This document shows positions 23,953-38,382 of a DNA stretch of 64,000 bases, in pieces. The number at the start of each line of letters is the position of its first letter. Positions within the stretch are counted from its first letter, which is position 1. The stretch spans positions 62,924 through 126,923 of the forward strand of contig VZRS01014558.1 of NCBI GenBank assembly GCA_013398055.1, in the 5' to 3' direction. Source of the DNA: Ifrita kowaldi. Its lineage: Eukaryota > Chordata > Aves > Passeriformes > Cinclosomatidae. The translations under genes were made by a program, and so were the position numbers. The notes under the pieces are model-generated. The model had not been told where the DNA came from, made no database searches, and saw nothing but the letters and a program-made list of their open reading frames with translations.

Positions 23953-26900
23953 CTGAACCCACTGTGGCAAGAGCTTGCTGCCAGCCCCAAAACAAAAGAA
24001 CCTCCTTTTTGCACGTTGAAAACAAATGTAACAGATCAATAGGCTCTTACAACTGATTAGTTGCCCCAGTGGTACTTTCTGGGAGCATTCAGCTTTCCTA
24101 ACGAGGGTCACTGCATTGCTGGGAAGCGAGGAGGGGCTTGGGCACCTGCCAGGCTGGCACTCGATGCTCCTCACCAGTGGAGGTGGGCACAACCTGGGGC
24201 AGAGACCAACGCTTGAGACCGAGTTGTGGCAGCCTTTGACTTTTAGGGAAGGAACGCTTGGGCAACAAAGCAGAACTAAACCATGCTGTTAGCACAGGAA
24301 AAATGAACAAAATCTGTCCTGGGCCTAGGCAGAAATGATCTCATGAGTGAAGTGAGGGAGGTCAGAACAAACTGTCCCATCTGAGGAGGGGGCAGCAAGC
24401 AGATGGAGGAGGGCACAGACACTTCTGAGTGGAAAAGAAGGTGTGCCCATGGTCTAAGGTGCCTTTCACCCTCCACAACCAGGAACGGGCTTTGAGAAGC
24501 AACCCTGAGAAGCGAACAGAAAGCCTACTGGCTTTCAATAATGGATGCTCATTCTGCTCCTTTTGGGCTTTAGGGGCTCTTAAGAATCTCACTGGAAGCA
24601 AGGCGAATTTTTTTTTTCCATTTGGATGAGCAGATTCTTGGGAATCAACAAGGGAAAACCCTCTAAGCATTAGCTCATCCTGGGATACTTGGTTTATCCA
24701 TCATTTCTAATAGAAGGAAAATCCTGGTTATTCAACTTGTTAAGGAAAGGGGTCTCGTTTGGATCCCAACCCATAGGAAAGGGCATGTGAGTGCTGGAAT
24801 AGATATATTCTGAACATACTCTCACCCTGAAGATGGGCAACCTCACCCTGAATGGTTGGTTGCCATAGTTTTTTCAAAAAAAATTAGATTTTCAGTGGTC
24901 ATTTTGATATTGCTTGTTATCAGCAGAAAGAAAGGGATGAAGTTCATTTCACAGCTCTCAGTTCCTCTCCTCTATGGACAAATGCATTAAGTCTCAACTT
25001 TTAAATTCAAAAGTAGGGCTTTCAGGAACTTCAATGTTTCTAAGGATTGAGGAAGCAATTTCTATTGAAGTTTCCAAATTCTGTTTAAGTCCTCCTGCTC
25101 CAAAAGGACTCGTAAGCTTTTTGGGAAAAAAAGTTATACTTTTAATTTAGAACACGACCTCAAATTTGAGGTTATTTGATTGCTTTTGAGTACTGCTCAC
25201 CCCTTCTCCCTTCCATTCCTTTTCCTTTTTAAATATGCCAAATTACTTTGTTTTAAAATACCCCTTTCTATAGAGTCATATGTAAAGCATATATGCATCA
25301 AATAAAAGAGCTGCTTAGGAATGAGGACATATTTTCAAGAATAGTAAGTGAAGTGGAGAGCCAGAGTTTCTGAGGGCTCAGTCCTGTAAAAAAGGCTTAA
25401 TTTTCATTATCAGATGAATATCTGTCCTTTTAAAATATAACTTCTCTTTAACAGGGTCAATTTCAGTACCCAAAATTGTGTCATCAAAAGCACTATTCAT
25501 ATCTGAAAATTTAGGATTCAGAATTCACTGAAAGTAATTTGAACCCACCAGGGATGCACCTGGCGCCTTACAGCTCTTCTGGCAATGTACCATCAGAGGT
25601 GACCATATGCCATTGTCTGGCACCTTGTTAGCAAAATGGAGTTACTCTGTGTTTGAGTAAAAAAACCTGCACAGTTTCTGGGTCCTGGGTCATCCTTGAG
25701 GTTTCTTGTGCCATGTGGCTGTTTTTATTCACTAACTTTCTGAAGACTCAGTCAATCACCGTGACATGTTGATGCAGTTTTTGTAACGAGCAGAGGCAAT
25801 AACATACCTGTATTTTACAAGCAGCTATTTCAAATATGGTATCTAAACTCCTTCACCTTCGTTTTGTATGTGCAAACATGACAGTGGAGTTCAAACCTTA
25901 GCATGCATGCCAATTCCTGACCTGGCAGTAGGACTCAGGCTGGGTGGCAGCACACAGCACACAGCAACGCAATGATGGAAGCTCCGTGCGTGCAAGGCAG
26001 AGACTGAACATCCAGGACCTGCCAAAAGCAACAGCGTTGGATCTAGTGCTGGCATCCTTTTTCCTTCTGAGCCAGTTTTGCAGCAAGCTCCACGATGCTG
26101 TCAGGAAGCACTCTGCTGCTGGAAGCTGCCCTGCTTTGCTGATGAGATTTAAAACTAAGCTCCTGGTCTTTTGGGAGTCGTTAAAGATCCTGAGATAAAA
26201 GTGAATCTCATTAGCCAATCTTAAGAAACTCATACGAAGAGGGACTGTAGAAGGAGAAATAGCTGTTTATAAGCACAGCAATGCAGAATTTCATTAAGTT
26301 CTTGCCCATATTCTGCATCTGACCAATACAGAAGAAGACAACTAAAGAGACACCAAAGGATTCCCAACCTCTCATTTCCTAACACCTTCAGAAATATTAA
26401 TTATCAGCTTCATAGCATTATCCAGCCTACTTGCTTTTTTCTTCACGGCTCAGCTTCTTGACTGAGGCCCCCCTGGCCTCACTGCAGCCAGCTCTGCACA
26501 CAGCTGGCACAGCTCAGTTGTGCCTGTCCTCTTATTCAAGCCACAGTGTCTCTCTGGCTGCCTGTCCACCACGAACTTTAGAGTGACACTCACAGATCAT
26601 GAAAACATCTTCCCAATTTGGGTTTACTGCGCAATTATACTACCTATTTAAAATTTTTTTAAAAACTGGTAACCTTTAGCAATCACAGGAAAAAAAATTA
26701 CAATTATTTTAAGCAAACACCAATCAAGTTTAGGCCAAAAATTTGACTTTTTTTCCTTGTCTGTTCTTTCCCTGTTCATTGCACTGCATGTAAATCCCTC
26801 TCCCCTCTTCACAAACTAATTTGATGGTCTTATTTTCAAGCATAGTAACAATTGTCCATATTAGTAATCAAATAACAGCATTTTTCTCTAAGTACCTAGG

Positions 26901-29900
26901 TTTCTTCACTTGTACATGAATAAGTACAGTAATTCCCAGGCATACAGCCACAGCAAGGCAGAACTTCCAAAAAATTGCATCACTCTTCACAGCACTGCCT
27001 GCTACACTACTCTGCAATTGCTTCTGCTCCTTGAAATAATCCCCTCTGAAATGGAGTTCTGGATTTTGGCAGGTGATAATCCCAAGGGGTACCACAGTGA
27101 TAGCCAACTATCCGTAACCAATAAACATAAGCTTGCCAAAGCATCGTCTTCCTCTTTTTAGTTCTCTGATTTCCATATTCTTGAGAGCTGGCCCAGGAAC
27201 CCTGGCCAACAGTAGACAGCCATATCATGGCACAGATTTAGAGGATGAAGAGCATAAATGGAAATACAGAGCAGCTGAAAAATTGCATTTTAATTCAATT
27301 TTCTGAAAAACAGTCCCACACTTAAATGCACTTTGGATGAAGACCATAAAGGTTGTACAGCTTCTCTGGCTGCTTTTCTAAACTGAAATGTGTCCTATCT
27401 CACTTTAATTTTAACTGCTTCTTAAGGTGATAACACTGAACAATGTGGCTCTAGAATATATAGGCCAAACAAGAAGCAGGAAACATTTTTCTTTCCAGCA
27501 GATCTGCAGAGGTATAACAAAAAGAAACACTCTTGAGCACTAGACTAGCACTGAACATAGATGATAACATTGTACAGGGCTGAGTTTTCAGTGATTTGCT
27601 CCTTTCTACCAAATGTTCTGCAGCTAATTGGCACTGGAAAAGAATCTGTGCAAAGCTGGTAGGGCCCAGTCTGCTTTAATTGGGGTGGTGCCCACCAATA
27701 GCTCCTCAGGATCAGGGCAAAGGCGTCCTCCCGCCAAGCGAGGCTCTTATTTACTCGCATCGCTTCAAAATCTCTCTGTCATGATAGACTGGATCAACCC
27801 AATCTAAATGTTTTGATCTGTTACATACGTGGAAAATGAGATACTGGCACACACACATAAAGCAGCTGTTTTCTAAGTGCAGTCCTTTAATGGCCTCAAC
27901 ACAGAGCACAGGGCAAGTGAATTAGTCCTCTGCCAATGGAGACTGTGTTACCTTCCCGTGTCTGTGTAACACAGGAAAGGAAATTCATTGCCTGCTTTAC
28001 ATGACAGAATTAAGCTAGATGTAACTTGCAAATTGATCAATTTTCTCAGCAGACTGAGATTGATCTGAATTTTCTCTTTTGTGCAGTAAGTATTCTACAC
28101 TTGTCCTGAAACAAGTTAGCTAAAATAAATTAGCCAGTGAAGAATAAATTTAAAGGGACACTGACAGATGTAATTTAGCCCCAAATTAAGGATAAAAGCG
28201 GGAACAATACAAAATAAATATTAAAAAGTCAGCCTGGAAAAAAACCCAACACTTCTGTGAGACTTCTTATATGGAAATAATTTCCATTTAAATTATATTC
28301 ACAACCTGCAGTTGAGTTCTGTAGTGAAGGTGAAATTTACTTTCAGTGAGGTGACACCAGCAAGTCCACTCAGCTCTTCAGCTGCAAGCACCAGCAGTAA
28401 ATAGACCGCAACGAGCAAATGCAGTATTTCTAACCAATGATCCAGGGTCAGTTGCTGACAGTTTAAATACATTGCTATCTTGCTAGCATAATGTTTTAGG
28501 GATCATCCATAAAAATTCCAAATACTTTAAAAGACACTTATGAGAGCAGACAAGATGATGATTGCTGGTATGATTGCTTTTAGCCAGAGGTCCTCCTGAG
28601 CTGCTATGCCAACTTGCGCACTTGGAAATTCATGTGCCCACCACCAACTTCACCCACTTCTTGGAATTCTGCAAAGATGCAGCTCTGTGAGCCTTAAGAC
28701 CTGACCTGGCATGACTGGACTAAAAAGGAGACTAGTTCATTCACATTCATTTAACAATAGTTTAAACTAACTGGTTTTGTGGCAATTTGAAACAGTTCCC
28801 CGACCTTTTTCCTGTTTCACATTTAGCATCTGACCTGCATAGATATTAAAGGAAACCCCAAACATTTTCAGATCAGTTTTGTTCAACGGCGCTTTTCCAC
28901 CTTGCTTTTCAGTCCTTCTTTGGTCACAAACCAATTTAAAGCTCACAGCACCTCCTGTGATGGGGACTCAGAAACATGTGTGCCCTGCTTGCTGTTGTAT
29001 GAAATAAGACCCATGGCATCCACACCATAAGTGGTCAGCCACCCCTCATTACATCTCAAGCTGCTAACTGAGCTCAGAACTTTCACATCTTATTTTATTT
29101 ATGGGACACTTTAAGATAGTAAATAAAACTTGATGTGCTGAATAAAACAAAAAAGACAAAGGAATGACAACAGGAATTGAAGTTCCTTGTGGGGGAAGCA
29201 CCACAGAACACAACATTATCCATGGCTGCAATAAATCAGCATTGAAAAGAGTTTAATAAGCCATTGAGTAAAAGGTAGAAAAAGGAAGTGTAAGGGCAGT
29301 TCTTATAGCAAGAAGAAAATTGATTATATCACCCTGATGGTGATAAATATGGTGATATCAGCTGCCTTGTAGCTCAACTGGATGAAATAGCACGTATTTC
29401 ACCAGCCTATGGGATTACAACCTGGAGGTGACAAATTGAATTGGCATTAAGAATAATGTTTGCCTTTGTAATTTTTTTTCTCAAGAAACTTACTATATTG
29501 AATGGGACAAAACTTACATTTAAAGGAAGGCTTTATTTGTCACACATATGATCTTAACTCAATAAACCAAACAAGGCTTTTCTCTCTCCTTAAATCAGTA
29601 TAATAATGGTAGTTTTGTTTAAGCTGCTTGTTTATACAAGAGCCTGTAGATATATAGACCTTAGGCTAATCCTATTGCTGAAAGTAAGACCTAAATGAAA
29701 ACAAATCTTACCAGCAGATCTCTATTTTGAAGACAGCTCTATTCAAATCAGCTATGCTGATTATACTCTGAGATAACCCACACACCATTTAAGGTTGATC
29801 ACTTTAGCAAACATGAGCTTTGCGCTGCAATTTTCTAGTCTTTTATTTTCCAAGATAGCAAAGACCCCCACAACGACTTCATTAGAGAGTTACACAACTT

Positions 29901-32900
29901 CAGGCCAATAGATTCTTCAGGGAGAAAGAAACAGATGCAAAAGCTCAATTTAAAATCTCAGTGTTAGATTCTCCAACACTGCTGGATTTTAGTATTGAAG
30001 AACAGATTCCATTTTCTCTTTCTCTCCTTCATGCACACATTAATCAGAACACAGAGTGATGGCACCTTGACTTTTTCTGGTCCCCATAACATCTACACAA
30101 AACTCATGAAAATGATGTGCAAAAACCTGACTATGTTTTTACCCTTCTCAAATGAACTATTTTTCTAAGGAATACATAATATCTATCAGGGATACAATGG
30201 AAAGTGGGGAAAAGGGAAACTGAAAAGAGAAATATCTTTTAAAAGCCAAGAAACTTTAAAAAAAATTTTTTTCAGTGTGAGAAAAAACCCCTGTTCCAGC
30301 AAAAGATTGTTAAATGCTTGTCTTCTGCAAATACATTGGTAGGGTCTGTCACTTCATGTGCACTTGTTACTTGTGAGTGGATTTAATTCTTAAAAGAAAC
30401 TTAATTTTCCCAGTGAAAACATTTGCAGAAGAGAACTGATAAACTCTAAATGTAACATGGTCAACTTCTCTTTTCCCCCTTCCTTCACCTTTTCTATTGA
30501 AGTGGACAGAAACAGGCCTCCCTGAAGAAGTCAAAGGACTGGCCCTCAATGATTGACCAAAGCCGACAGAGCCCAGTGCCACCAAGAGTGGCTTTAGCAC
30601 TCCCTGCAACCCTACAGCTCCCTGTGATCTTCTCAGATGAGTCTGGAGTCCTTTCTTAAATGCACGTGCATGGATTTGTTTGTGGCTTCTGCAGAAGAAA
30701 TATTGCCTCAGGTTGCTTTAAGTTCTGGAAAGAGTTTTCAGTGGCAATTTTTGTTTGCTGGAAAGAAAAACTCTGTGCTCTTGATAACCCCTACCTCCCC
30801 TACAAAGAGATTCCATGAGAAACCCTCTGCTATGGCCAACAGAGAGGTGGGAAAACCACTGTCAAGCTGCCTGGCCCTCCCCCCTCTCCGTGAACCCCTT
30901 CCAGGCTGCACACACACCAGGAGGAATGACCGGGCTTGCACTCCCCGCTCACCACAAACTCCAGTGCTGCAGCAAAAGCACAAGTTTTAACAAGTTTGCT
31001 GACTTCAATAGCAGCATTTACTAACACAACACATGTCCACCAAGTCAGGAGCTCTTCAGAGCAAGGATTACAGATCTCCAAGGAAAAATAAAGTCTAAAC
31101 AAGGGAGGTGATGGGCTGACTCTGAAAGGACAGATGATTTGGGTCAGATGTGCACTAAAAGCTTGAAAAGTCATATTGCTTTTTCTCTTAAACCCTTTGT
31201 TTATATATTCAACCTTGCCTTTCCCTTCTGTTTCTACCTAAGATCTTACTTCTGCCTCTGTACCTGAGGCCTCTTACCCCCTCTGTTTTCCTTCCTTGTC
31301 TGGTTCCCACTCCTTGTAACCATAAAGCAGTTTGTTCCTCACTCTTTTTAACTCTTCTGTTTACCCTAAATCTTTTTAAAGATTATTTCCTCTCCCAACT
31401 CTCACCAATAAATCCATTAAGTGAAGTGATGAATTCATTGCGCTCCAGGAATGTGCCACAGCCACATTTTGAAATAAAGGAGTGACATTTCATTGCATAA
31501 GGGGGATATGAAGGGGCTGAAAGAAGTGATGTTGCCTGCAGTGAAGCTTCCATTCAACTCCTCCTAGTCTTGAAGACAACATTTAAACCACTACATTGCT
31601 CACCCTCACTGACGTCTTAGTTCACTTGGCACCTCTTGTTGGCCAGTGACTGAATTTAAAACTGTGGGCTAAAGGGCTCTCTTTCAATTATCTCATCTGG
31701 CTAACTGTGGGACGTCAGAAAATGTGCACTGAGTAGAAAGACAGCTATTGCTGTGTGTAACCACTTACAGCTCTTCTAACTCCGTATCCAAGACTGAACA
31801 TGTCAAAGTAAAGTTCAAGGATACCATGTGACACTCTACCTCCGCTTGCAAGGAAGTTCCCCAGGAAGTCTCACTCCAATTCAAAATATTAGACATTATC
31901 TAACACCTTTCAAAAGTGAGGTTTTATCTCCTTCTCAGTGCTCTCTTTGTTTGTATTAGCTAGAATAATACTAGATATTTTTGTTATCTACATAAATGTC
32001 TAATCCTTCATTCAGTTTTGTAAATTCTTGGCTTCAGTGAATTCCAGTGGCAACGAACCCTTAGACTGATCACACATTGTGTGAAATGGCAGGTCTGGTT
32101 CTGGGAGCTAAGCCAAAGCTGGAAGCTTGTTGGTACGGAAAGATACTTTTAATTGGGAAAGGAACAATTTAAAAAATGACAAAAAACAACCTGCACATAT
32201 CGTAGCTCTCTGCTAGGCTGATGATGTGACAATTTATTAAGTTTTCTCAACTCTTTGGTCCAGTTGTAAATCAGAAGAAAATAAGGCTGGCAATTCTGGT
32301 AAGAGCAATGCCACTGAAAGAGTGGTACATATATTCCTTTTCTTCTTGACATGTTCATACACATCATTTGTCTGTTTCTTGGTAAATGAATTTTCTGGAG
32401 AGCCTTGCTCTTATGGCACATCAAGGCTCATGAACACAGTACACCAGGGGAAATAAGAAATGGATTTTATTAAGTTTATTAGCAGCTAAAAACATGATAC
32501 TTCAAGGCTGGAAGTAAAGTAATCCACCTACACAATTTGAGTGGAATGAACATTTGGCTTCAACTACAGCTCATATGTAAAATATAAATCCAGTTTCTCC
32601 ATTGGAAATCCTCTGAGGTTTGGTTTTACACTACCTTGATCAAACTAAGAATTAAAGTTCAAGCTGGCTTCCATTCCCACATGGCAATATGACCTACATG
32701 TTTGTATTGGTGGTGCTACTCCTTCCATACCCTTCTTCATATCAGTATTTCCCCCAGCTTCTCTTTTTTTTTGCTTCCTTTCCCTTCTTTCAAAGTTCAA
32801 GTGAGTTTTAACACTATGCAGACAATATATCGTGCAGACAATGGAAAAAGTAATTAAAGAAACTTATTACAGAAAGAGCCACTTCTAAACAAGGTGCCAC

Positions 32901-34060
32901 ATCTCCATCACTAAGTATCACAAATGGAAAAGAGTTGCTACCAGAAACAAATGAAGCAAGAAAAAATCAATCCTTTTTGCAAGAAAATTCCAAAGCTCAG
33001 TATAGTTGCTGTCAACCTAAACACTGAGGAAATCTCAGAGCTGCATGGTCAAGGACATACTGGAGAGATTGGATTTGTGAGAACCAGGATTTCTGAGTTC
33101 AGACCTGCCCCAGACACCCAGTATGCCTCTCAGGGTTTCCTCTGTGCCAGAACTTTTCCATCTGGGAAAAGAAAGTAAAGCTCACCTCCCACAGAGGGAC
33201 AGGGCAGGGCTCAGCCCACATGTACAGTGCTCTGAAGCTGTTGGATGATGAGAGGTATCTGTATCTGAAATACTGTCCTTACACACCTACAACCTGCAAT
33301 AATCTGTAGTGGCACACACTGACTTTTACATTACCAGAAGAAGACAGACCTGATTTCTTCCCAGATCTCACTCCTTGTACCCTGGGAAGCAGCTCCAAAG
33401 CAGAAAGCAGTGCTGCTGCTGTTCTTACTGCAAGGCTTTCACACCAACAGCGTTGCTCTGATGGCTTTGCCAGTCAACTCACACACTCCACGGTCCCTCA
33501 GCCAGAAGAGGCCCTGTCAAAAGTCAGCTCAGGCAGGCTGAGGTCTCCGAGAGAACCGGAACGGCCCAGATCAGTTCTATCCTCTAATGTATCTTCAAGT
33601 TGCTGTTATTTCCATTGAAACTCAAAGCCTCTGATTAGCATGGAATAGTATTGGCTCCAGCCAGAGGACATCCCCCACTGACTGAGGAAGCAGTGGCTCT
33701 GATAATCCACTTCACCTTCCCCTTATTCCAAGGTGCGGAGGCTTCAGTAAATGCTCTTCCAAAAGCCACTGTTTTGATAACAAATGGGAACAAAATTGAC
33801 AGATAGGCAGGAGACCATATCTGGATACTGAGTGAGATAAAGGTAAGGAGGAGCAGTTGCCTGGACTGGATGTTGCAGCAGTGGAGTGCAGGGACACAAT
33901 AACAAACTTCTATAAATGACCTGCCTGTGTACAAGAGGGAGTTAAATCAGCTAATCATGTGTGCCATCACAGGATGGGTACTACAGGGCAGCTGAGAGAG
34001 TCAAACAGGCAGTGATCACTCCTTATCTATAAAAGCAGCCATGTTTTAATATATGGTGCT
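23953..34060. other. intronic sequence, no gene seen
   Basis: About 10 kb of mostly unique, AT-rich sequence. CTCACCCTGAA is repeated at short distance near 24820-24852. Two small hairpins stand side by side at 26462-26508: arms TGAGGCC/GGCCTCA, then GCCAGCT/AGCTGGC at 26487-26493 and 26502-26508. Open frames (for example 30637-30990 and 30830-31174, which overlap on opposite strands) lack domains and lie in GC-richer patches. Confidence 0.4.
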
Positions 34061-34760
34061 TCACCCCACCCTTTTCAGAAAAGATTGATAAGCAAAATGA
34101 TGAAGCTTTAATGAGCTTAATTGCAAATGCCTTATGTTCTTGCATTGTTGCCAAACAGCTACTTCAACATCCAGCAGTTTACTTAATAACTCCCCCCTCC
34201 TCTTCCCTACCCCCTCCAAGCCCAGTAACGTAATTATTCCTGTGGCAACCCCCCTATTTCACTTCTCTTTATTTATTTCCCTTCTCCCTCTCCCCGAATT
34301 ACTGTAAATGGGTATCTTTGAAAGGAGGGTGGCAGGCAGCTTTTGGTACAGGGCTCACCAAGGAGCCCTCCATCAAAGAGCCCTTTGTGAGCATGCCCTG
34401 GACGGAGGCCAATCAGATCATCTTGCTGTCTGTCTCTGAAGAAAATTCGCCCCTGGTATGCAAGCCAAGCCAAGAGCGTAGACAGGGTGACTGCACTCCT
34501 AGTCCAACCTGTCTTAGCTGAGTGAAAAAATGCTGAAGGGAAAATTACCTGTTTGGCTCCAGACTGAATTAGCTTTTTAATATACAAGTATGTTTATTAT
34601 TTTTCCTTAAAAGTGCCTGCCTATCTAATATATTCATTAATGTTATCTGGTCAGTTCGCTTGAAATATTATGAAAAATGTGCAAATGCAATAAGGTGACA
34701 GAGCTTGGAGGCAAAGCAAGATGTATTTTCTAATTATATGACAGAAAACAACATTGTTAT
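34061..34760. promoter_or_regulatory. candidate conserved noncoding region
   Basis: Two AT-rich blocks flank a more mixed middle. The first (34081-34170) has TTTAATGAGCTTAATTGCAAATGC. The second (34590-34760) has the perfect palindrome CATTAATG at 34635-34642 followed at once by TTATCT, then TGCAAATGCAATAA near 34680. No repeats or coding signal. The call is based on motif density alone. Confidence 0.3.
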
Positions 34761-36673
34761 TAACAAATGACAGTGCAGAGTAATCTTCTTATGTCCAGGC
34801 TAGTGCAGGCTAGGATGTCTTGCTCCTCGTATCCAGAGTATCAGGAGAAGTGGATGGCCTTGACACCAACTCTTTCCCCGTTCACTGACCACCACAAATC
34901 CTCAGCATCAGACCTCCATCAAACTCTCCTGGAGGCAGCTTTCCCACCCCAGTTTCCGAGTGACACAGCTTCTCTTCCCCAGCAGATCCTCCTGCTCTGC
35001 CCCGCACCCTCCCAGCCGAGGGGCTTTCCATTCTCTACTCAGAAATATTGCATTTTCACCATCCTCCAGCTGCTTCCTAAGTCTCCTATGAGATTTGCCT
35101 GTAATATTTGGGACTGTAGAGGGAGTGCAGAGAGGTTTCGCCTGCCCCCAGTTCTTGCTCCTCTTCCCTTGGTCTGCCTGACTCCCCCAACCCCTGCTAC
35201 TATCTCGAATTCCTCTCTCTGCTGCCACTTCCCCTCGCAGCTTCTTCCTGCTGCCTGTGTGCTCTTGACTCTTTTGTTCCCCCTTTTAGAAGCACCTTGT
35301 AAGTGCCAGACAGGAATTTCCCGACACTGTGTCCTGCATTAAGCAAGCGATAATGGCAGAAACAATAGAGAATTATGTCAGTAGGGTGCCCTAACAAAAG
35401 AGCAGAATTTAAATGAGGACACAGCTTTGGTCTTTGGAATTTGTCCACTATAAATGACTCTTCTTATTTTATTAGCATGTCTAGTTTAAGTGGAACACAT
35501 TGTAATTTTAAATGGACAATAATAAAGAAGGATCATATGTCCTATTCTTACATGTGCACTTAACATTCCCTGGGGGTTCTTTCCGCCTGCCATCCCCTCT
35601 CTTTCCCCCATCACAGCCCTTCATATTTCTCACTATATTTAACTGTTTTTTTAAACTTGTTTTTTGCTCCTAGAAGAACCCAAAGCTTCCAATCCAGAGC
35701 TGTGTAAAGCAAATATAAAGTAGATTGTAGAACTACAGCAAACTACTTGTGCACCACCCCTGCTCACAAAATGTTTGTCTTGCAAATACTACAGAAGAAA
35801 ACTCAAATTATAGACTATATTTACAAAAACAGTTGACCTTAAATTGATCCTGGTTCTTCCTCTGTGAAAATTTAAATGACGTTAGGATCCCTATATTCCT
35901 TCCTGGTTCAAACAACAACCTGGCAGGCTGCCTTTCAGAGCAGGCTGTCACCCAGCAGGAGCAAGGTTACCTAAAAGTAGTTCCTTAAGTAGCCAGTCCT
36001 TCCTAAAGAGCTATGCTGGTGTCAAGGTTTTCTGACTACACCACAGATTTTGCAAACTAATTCAAGTTAAAACAGCCACTGATTTAAAATGTCTGCTTCC
36101 TTGACAATATAGTCCCATGACCAGTTGAACGTCACAAGAGAAAGTCACACCATGGATAGAAACCTGTGTCCAACACATCCATTGGCACTACTGACAGTGG
36201 AAGTAATACTCACGAAACGAAAGACTAAGTTTCCTGAATTTCTGTGCAGTAAAAAATGAGTTAATACATTTGTAGTGATATTTCTCACTTATTTCTTTTC
36301 TCTGTATTTCTGTATTTCTTCACAAGCTACTGTCACCTGAAAACTGGGGTTTCAGAGTAACAGCAGCAAGAAAATACTGACAAATTAAATGGGGGCTGTG
36401 CAAGACAATCTTTCCAAGATGAATTGCAGGACTAGGTTCAGAAGTGTCATTCTGTAGCCTAGGCATTGTTTTTTAATTGTGATTCTGACTGCTTTCTTGA
36501 CCAGCCCTCACTTACCCCACGTCTCAGTTTTGCAACTGGTTATCAAGCAAACCAAAGTGTTGTTAATAAGCCTGAACAAAGTGCAGAAATTCTTCTGTAG
36601 AACATGCAAGCCCATGCAATGGTTTAGTGCTGTTGACTTGCAGAAAGACTTAGTTTAAAAAGAATGTTCTACA
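34761..36673. other. intronic sequence, no gene seen
   Basis: It includes the longest open frame of the window (34767-35342, 191 codons, plus strand). That frame lies in a pyrimidine-rich stretch rich in Leu, Pro and Ser codons, with no recognised domain, so I do not call it a gene. A strong acceptor-like tract ending in AG at 35289 is followed nine bases later by GTAAGT, probably by chance. Confidence 0.4.
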
Positions 36674-36727
36674 GTGCTCTTGATTTTCATTCATCTGATT
36701 GTGCTCTTGATTTTCATTCATCAGATT
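36674..36727 (+). repeat. 27-bp tandem duplication
   Basis: The unit beginning GTGCTCTTGATTTTCATTCA occupies 36674-36700 and again 36701-36727, with a single mismatch (CTGATT against CAGATT). Two copies this similar point to a fairly recent slippage or duplication event. Confidence 0.95.
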
Positions 36728-38239
36728 GTGGGTTACAACCAGGGAGACCTATCATTTTTTTGCTGCACATGACAGGCTCATTTTTGCTTAGTTTAACCGT
36801 GATCAGTTTTACCAGGCCCTGACAAAGTTACACCAAACACAGCCTTGCTTTTCTTCTAGCAGTGTGCAAGAAGAATAATTTTTACATACCCCATTTTTCC
36901 CCCCTGCAGCCTACAACAGTGCCAAGAAGTACTTCAGATGAGGTAGAAGCATAATTGAATAATTTTAGTAGCCTTAAATCAAGCTGGCCAGTATCAAAAT
37001 ACTCTGATTTCTGAAGCACTCATTGGAATTTAAGGGGTCTTTCTGGAATTAATCATTCTGGCACAAGACATAACCACACACCAACTTTTTCTTCTATGCA
37101 CTAATTTGTCATAGAAATCTGTTCCCTTGACATTGTCTCTGGTGCCAATAGATGACAGTTGAGAGAATATATGTAAAAACAGCCACAGACTAAGCAAGCT
37201 ACAGATTACAGAGTGAAGAGCAGTCCAAAAATTCTGTATTAAACCATAAAAAAAATTAAACTTGCCCTTCCCTAGAGTTAAAGATTTCTGCCCCAAACAC
37301 TAGTTTTCCATTTCCCCGATGTGGCTTTTTTAAAGGATGCACTGTTTGTAGAAAGGAACTTGGTGAGTAATAGCTATTTCCTGCTAATTTTGCTTCCTGT
37401 AGGGATTTGCTCTTTGGTGTGATCTCACACGTTCAGGGATTGTGTGTCCCAACTGGAACCTGCTTAGTCTACAGCCCAGTGTGTGACGATACGAAAAGAA
37501 TGGAAAAAGCCCTTCAACTTCAACACGTTGGCACTGCCTCTGCAAAAGGCTGATGAAGAAATGAAGCTGACAGTCTGAAGGCGGGATGTGTCTCCCCCAG
37601 CCGTGTACGTGCCAGACTGTCACAGGACATGGCATCCACTGACCTGGACTTTCCAACAGATGTGTCCTTTCTAATCTTGCTTCTAGGTCCAGCATGAAAG
37701 AGCAGTGAAAGCACATTGGTGTTACAGTCCTGGGGGAAAGTGCCCTCCTGCATCTGCTCCCTCTCAGCTATCTGCTTTCAAGTCCTGTAGAAGGAGCAGC
37801 ACCCATTTCAGAACCACAAAGCCCTACCCTGGCACACAGGTCCCCACGCTGCAGCTGCTCTTTGCTTGACTTGGCCATCCAAGAGCTCTAAGGCCCTTAA
37901 AGAGAATCCTAAAACATGGATACTGTAAATACAGAAGGGAAAGAGCATTTGGGCTACCAGGAAACACCCATGGGAAATGTGGTGGCGCAATGCATCCCAA
38001 ACTGTGATACACACCTCATAAAGGCAGGGGAGCCTCTTCAAAGCAGTCACACAGGTTGGCCCAGAACCAGGGCCTTTGCTGCAATAGCACTTGGTGCCAT
38101 TGGAACAGCTGCAGAAGTAGCTAGGCTGTTATATTTCTCTCTTTTTTTTTTTAATTATTTTTTTATTTTAAATGTAGTGGCTATCTATTTGGGGATATAA
38201 ATTTAACTTGTGTCCTGGAAAAGGAACATGAAACAACTA
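36728..38239. other. intronic sequence, no gene seen
   Basis: Unique sequence. Frames at 37384-37753 and 37808-38050 (minus) and 37916-38200 (plus) overlap in several registers without known domains. A T-rich run lies at about 38140-38165. Confidence 0.4.
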
Positions 38240-38382
38240 CGTCTCACAAAACTCCTGTAAGACAAATTCCATAACACCCCCAATTTTAGAGGCAGAGACA
38301 AATGAAGTCAGTATCAAACCCAGGGTGTGCACGAAGAGCTCCTACCCTTGTGTTCAAACCACAAGATAATTCCTCTCCTTTC
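38240..38382 (+). mobile_element. MIR-like SINE relic, nearly full 3' half
   Basis: The series CTCACAAAACTCCTGTAAG, CCCCAATTTTAGAGGCAGAG, then ATCAAACCCAGG and GAGCTCC...AACCAC follows the order of the MIR core and tail (CTCACAACAACCCTGTGAGG, CCCATTTTACAGATGAGG, AACCCAGG, GCTCTTAACCAC). It is old and diverged but collinear over about 140 bases. It is the left-most of three adjacent fossil elements. Confidence 0.65.

Noticed and set aside
35270..35304. Possible nine-base microexon between a strong acceptor-like tract and GTAAGT
   Set aside because: It is on the plus strand, opposite to VTI1A, with no transcript structure around it. Most likely chance.
34767..35342. Longest open frame of the window (191 codons)
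   Set aside because: Pyrimidine-rich sequence with Leu/Pro/Ser bias, no recognised domain and an opposing open frame. Probably compositional chance. A protein search with a significant hit would reverse this.
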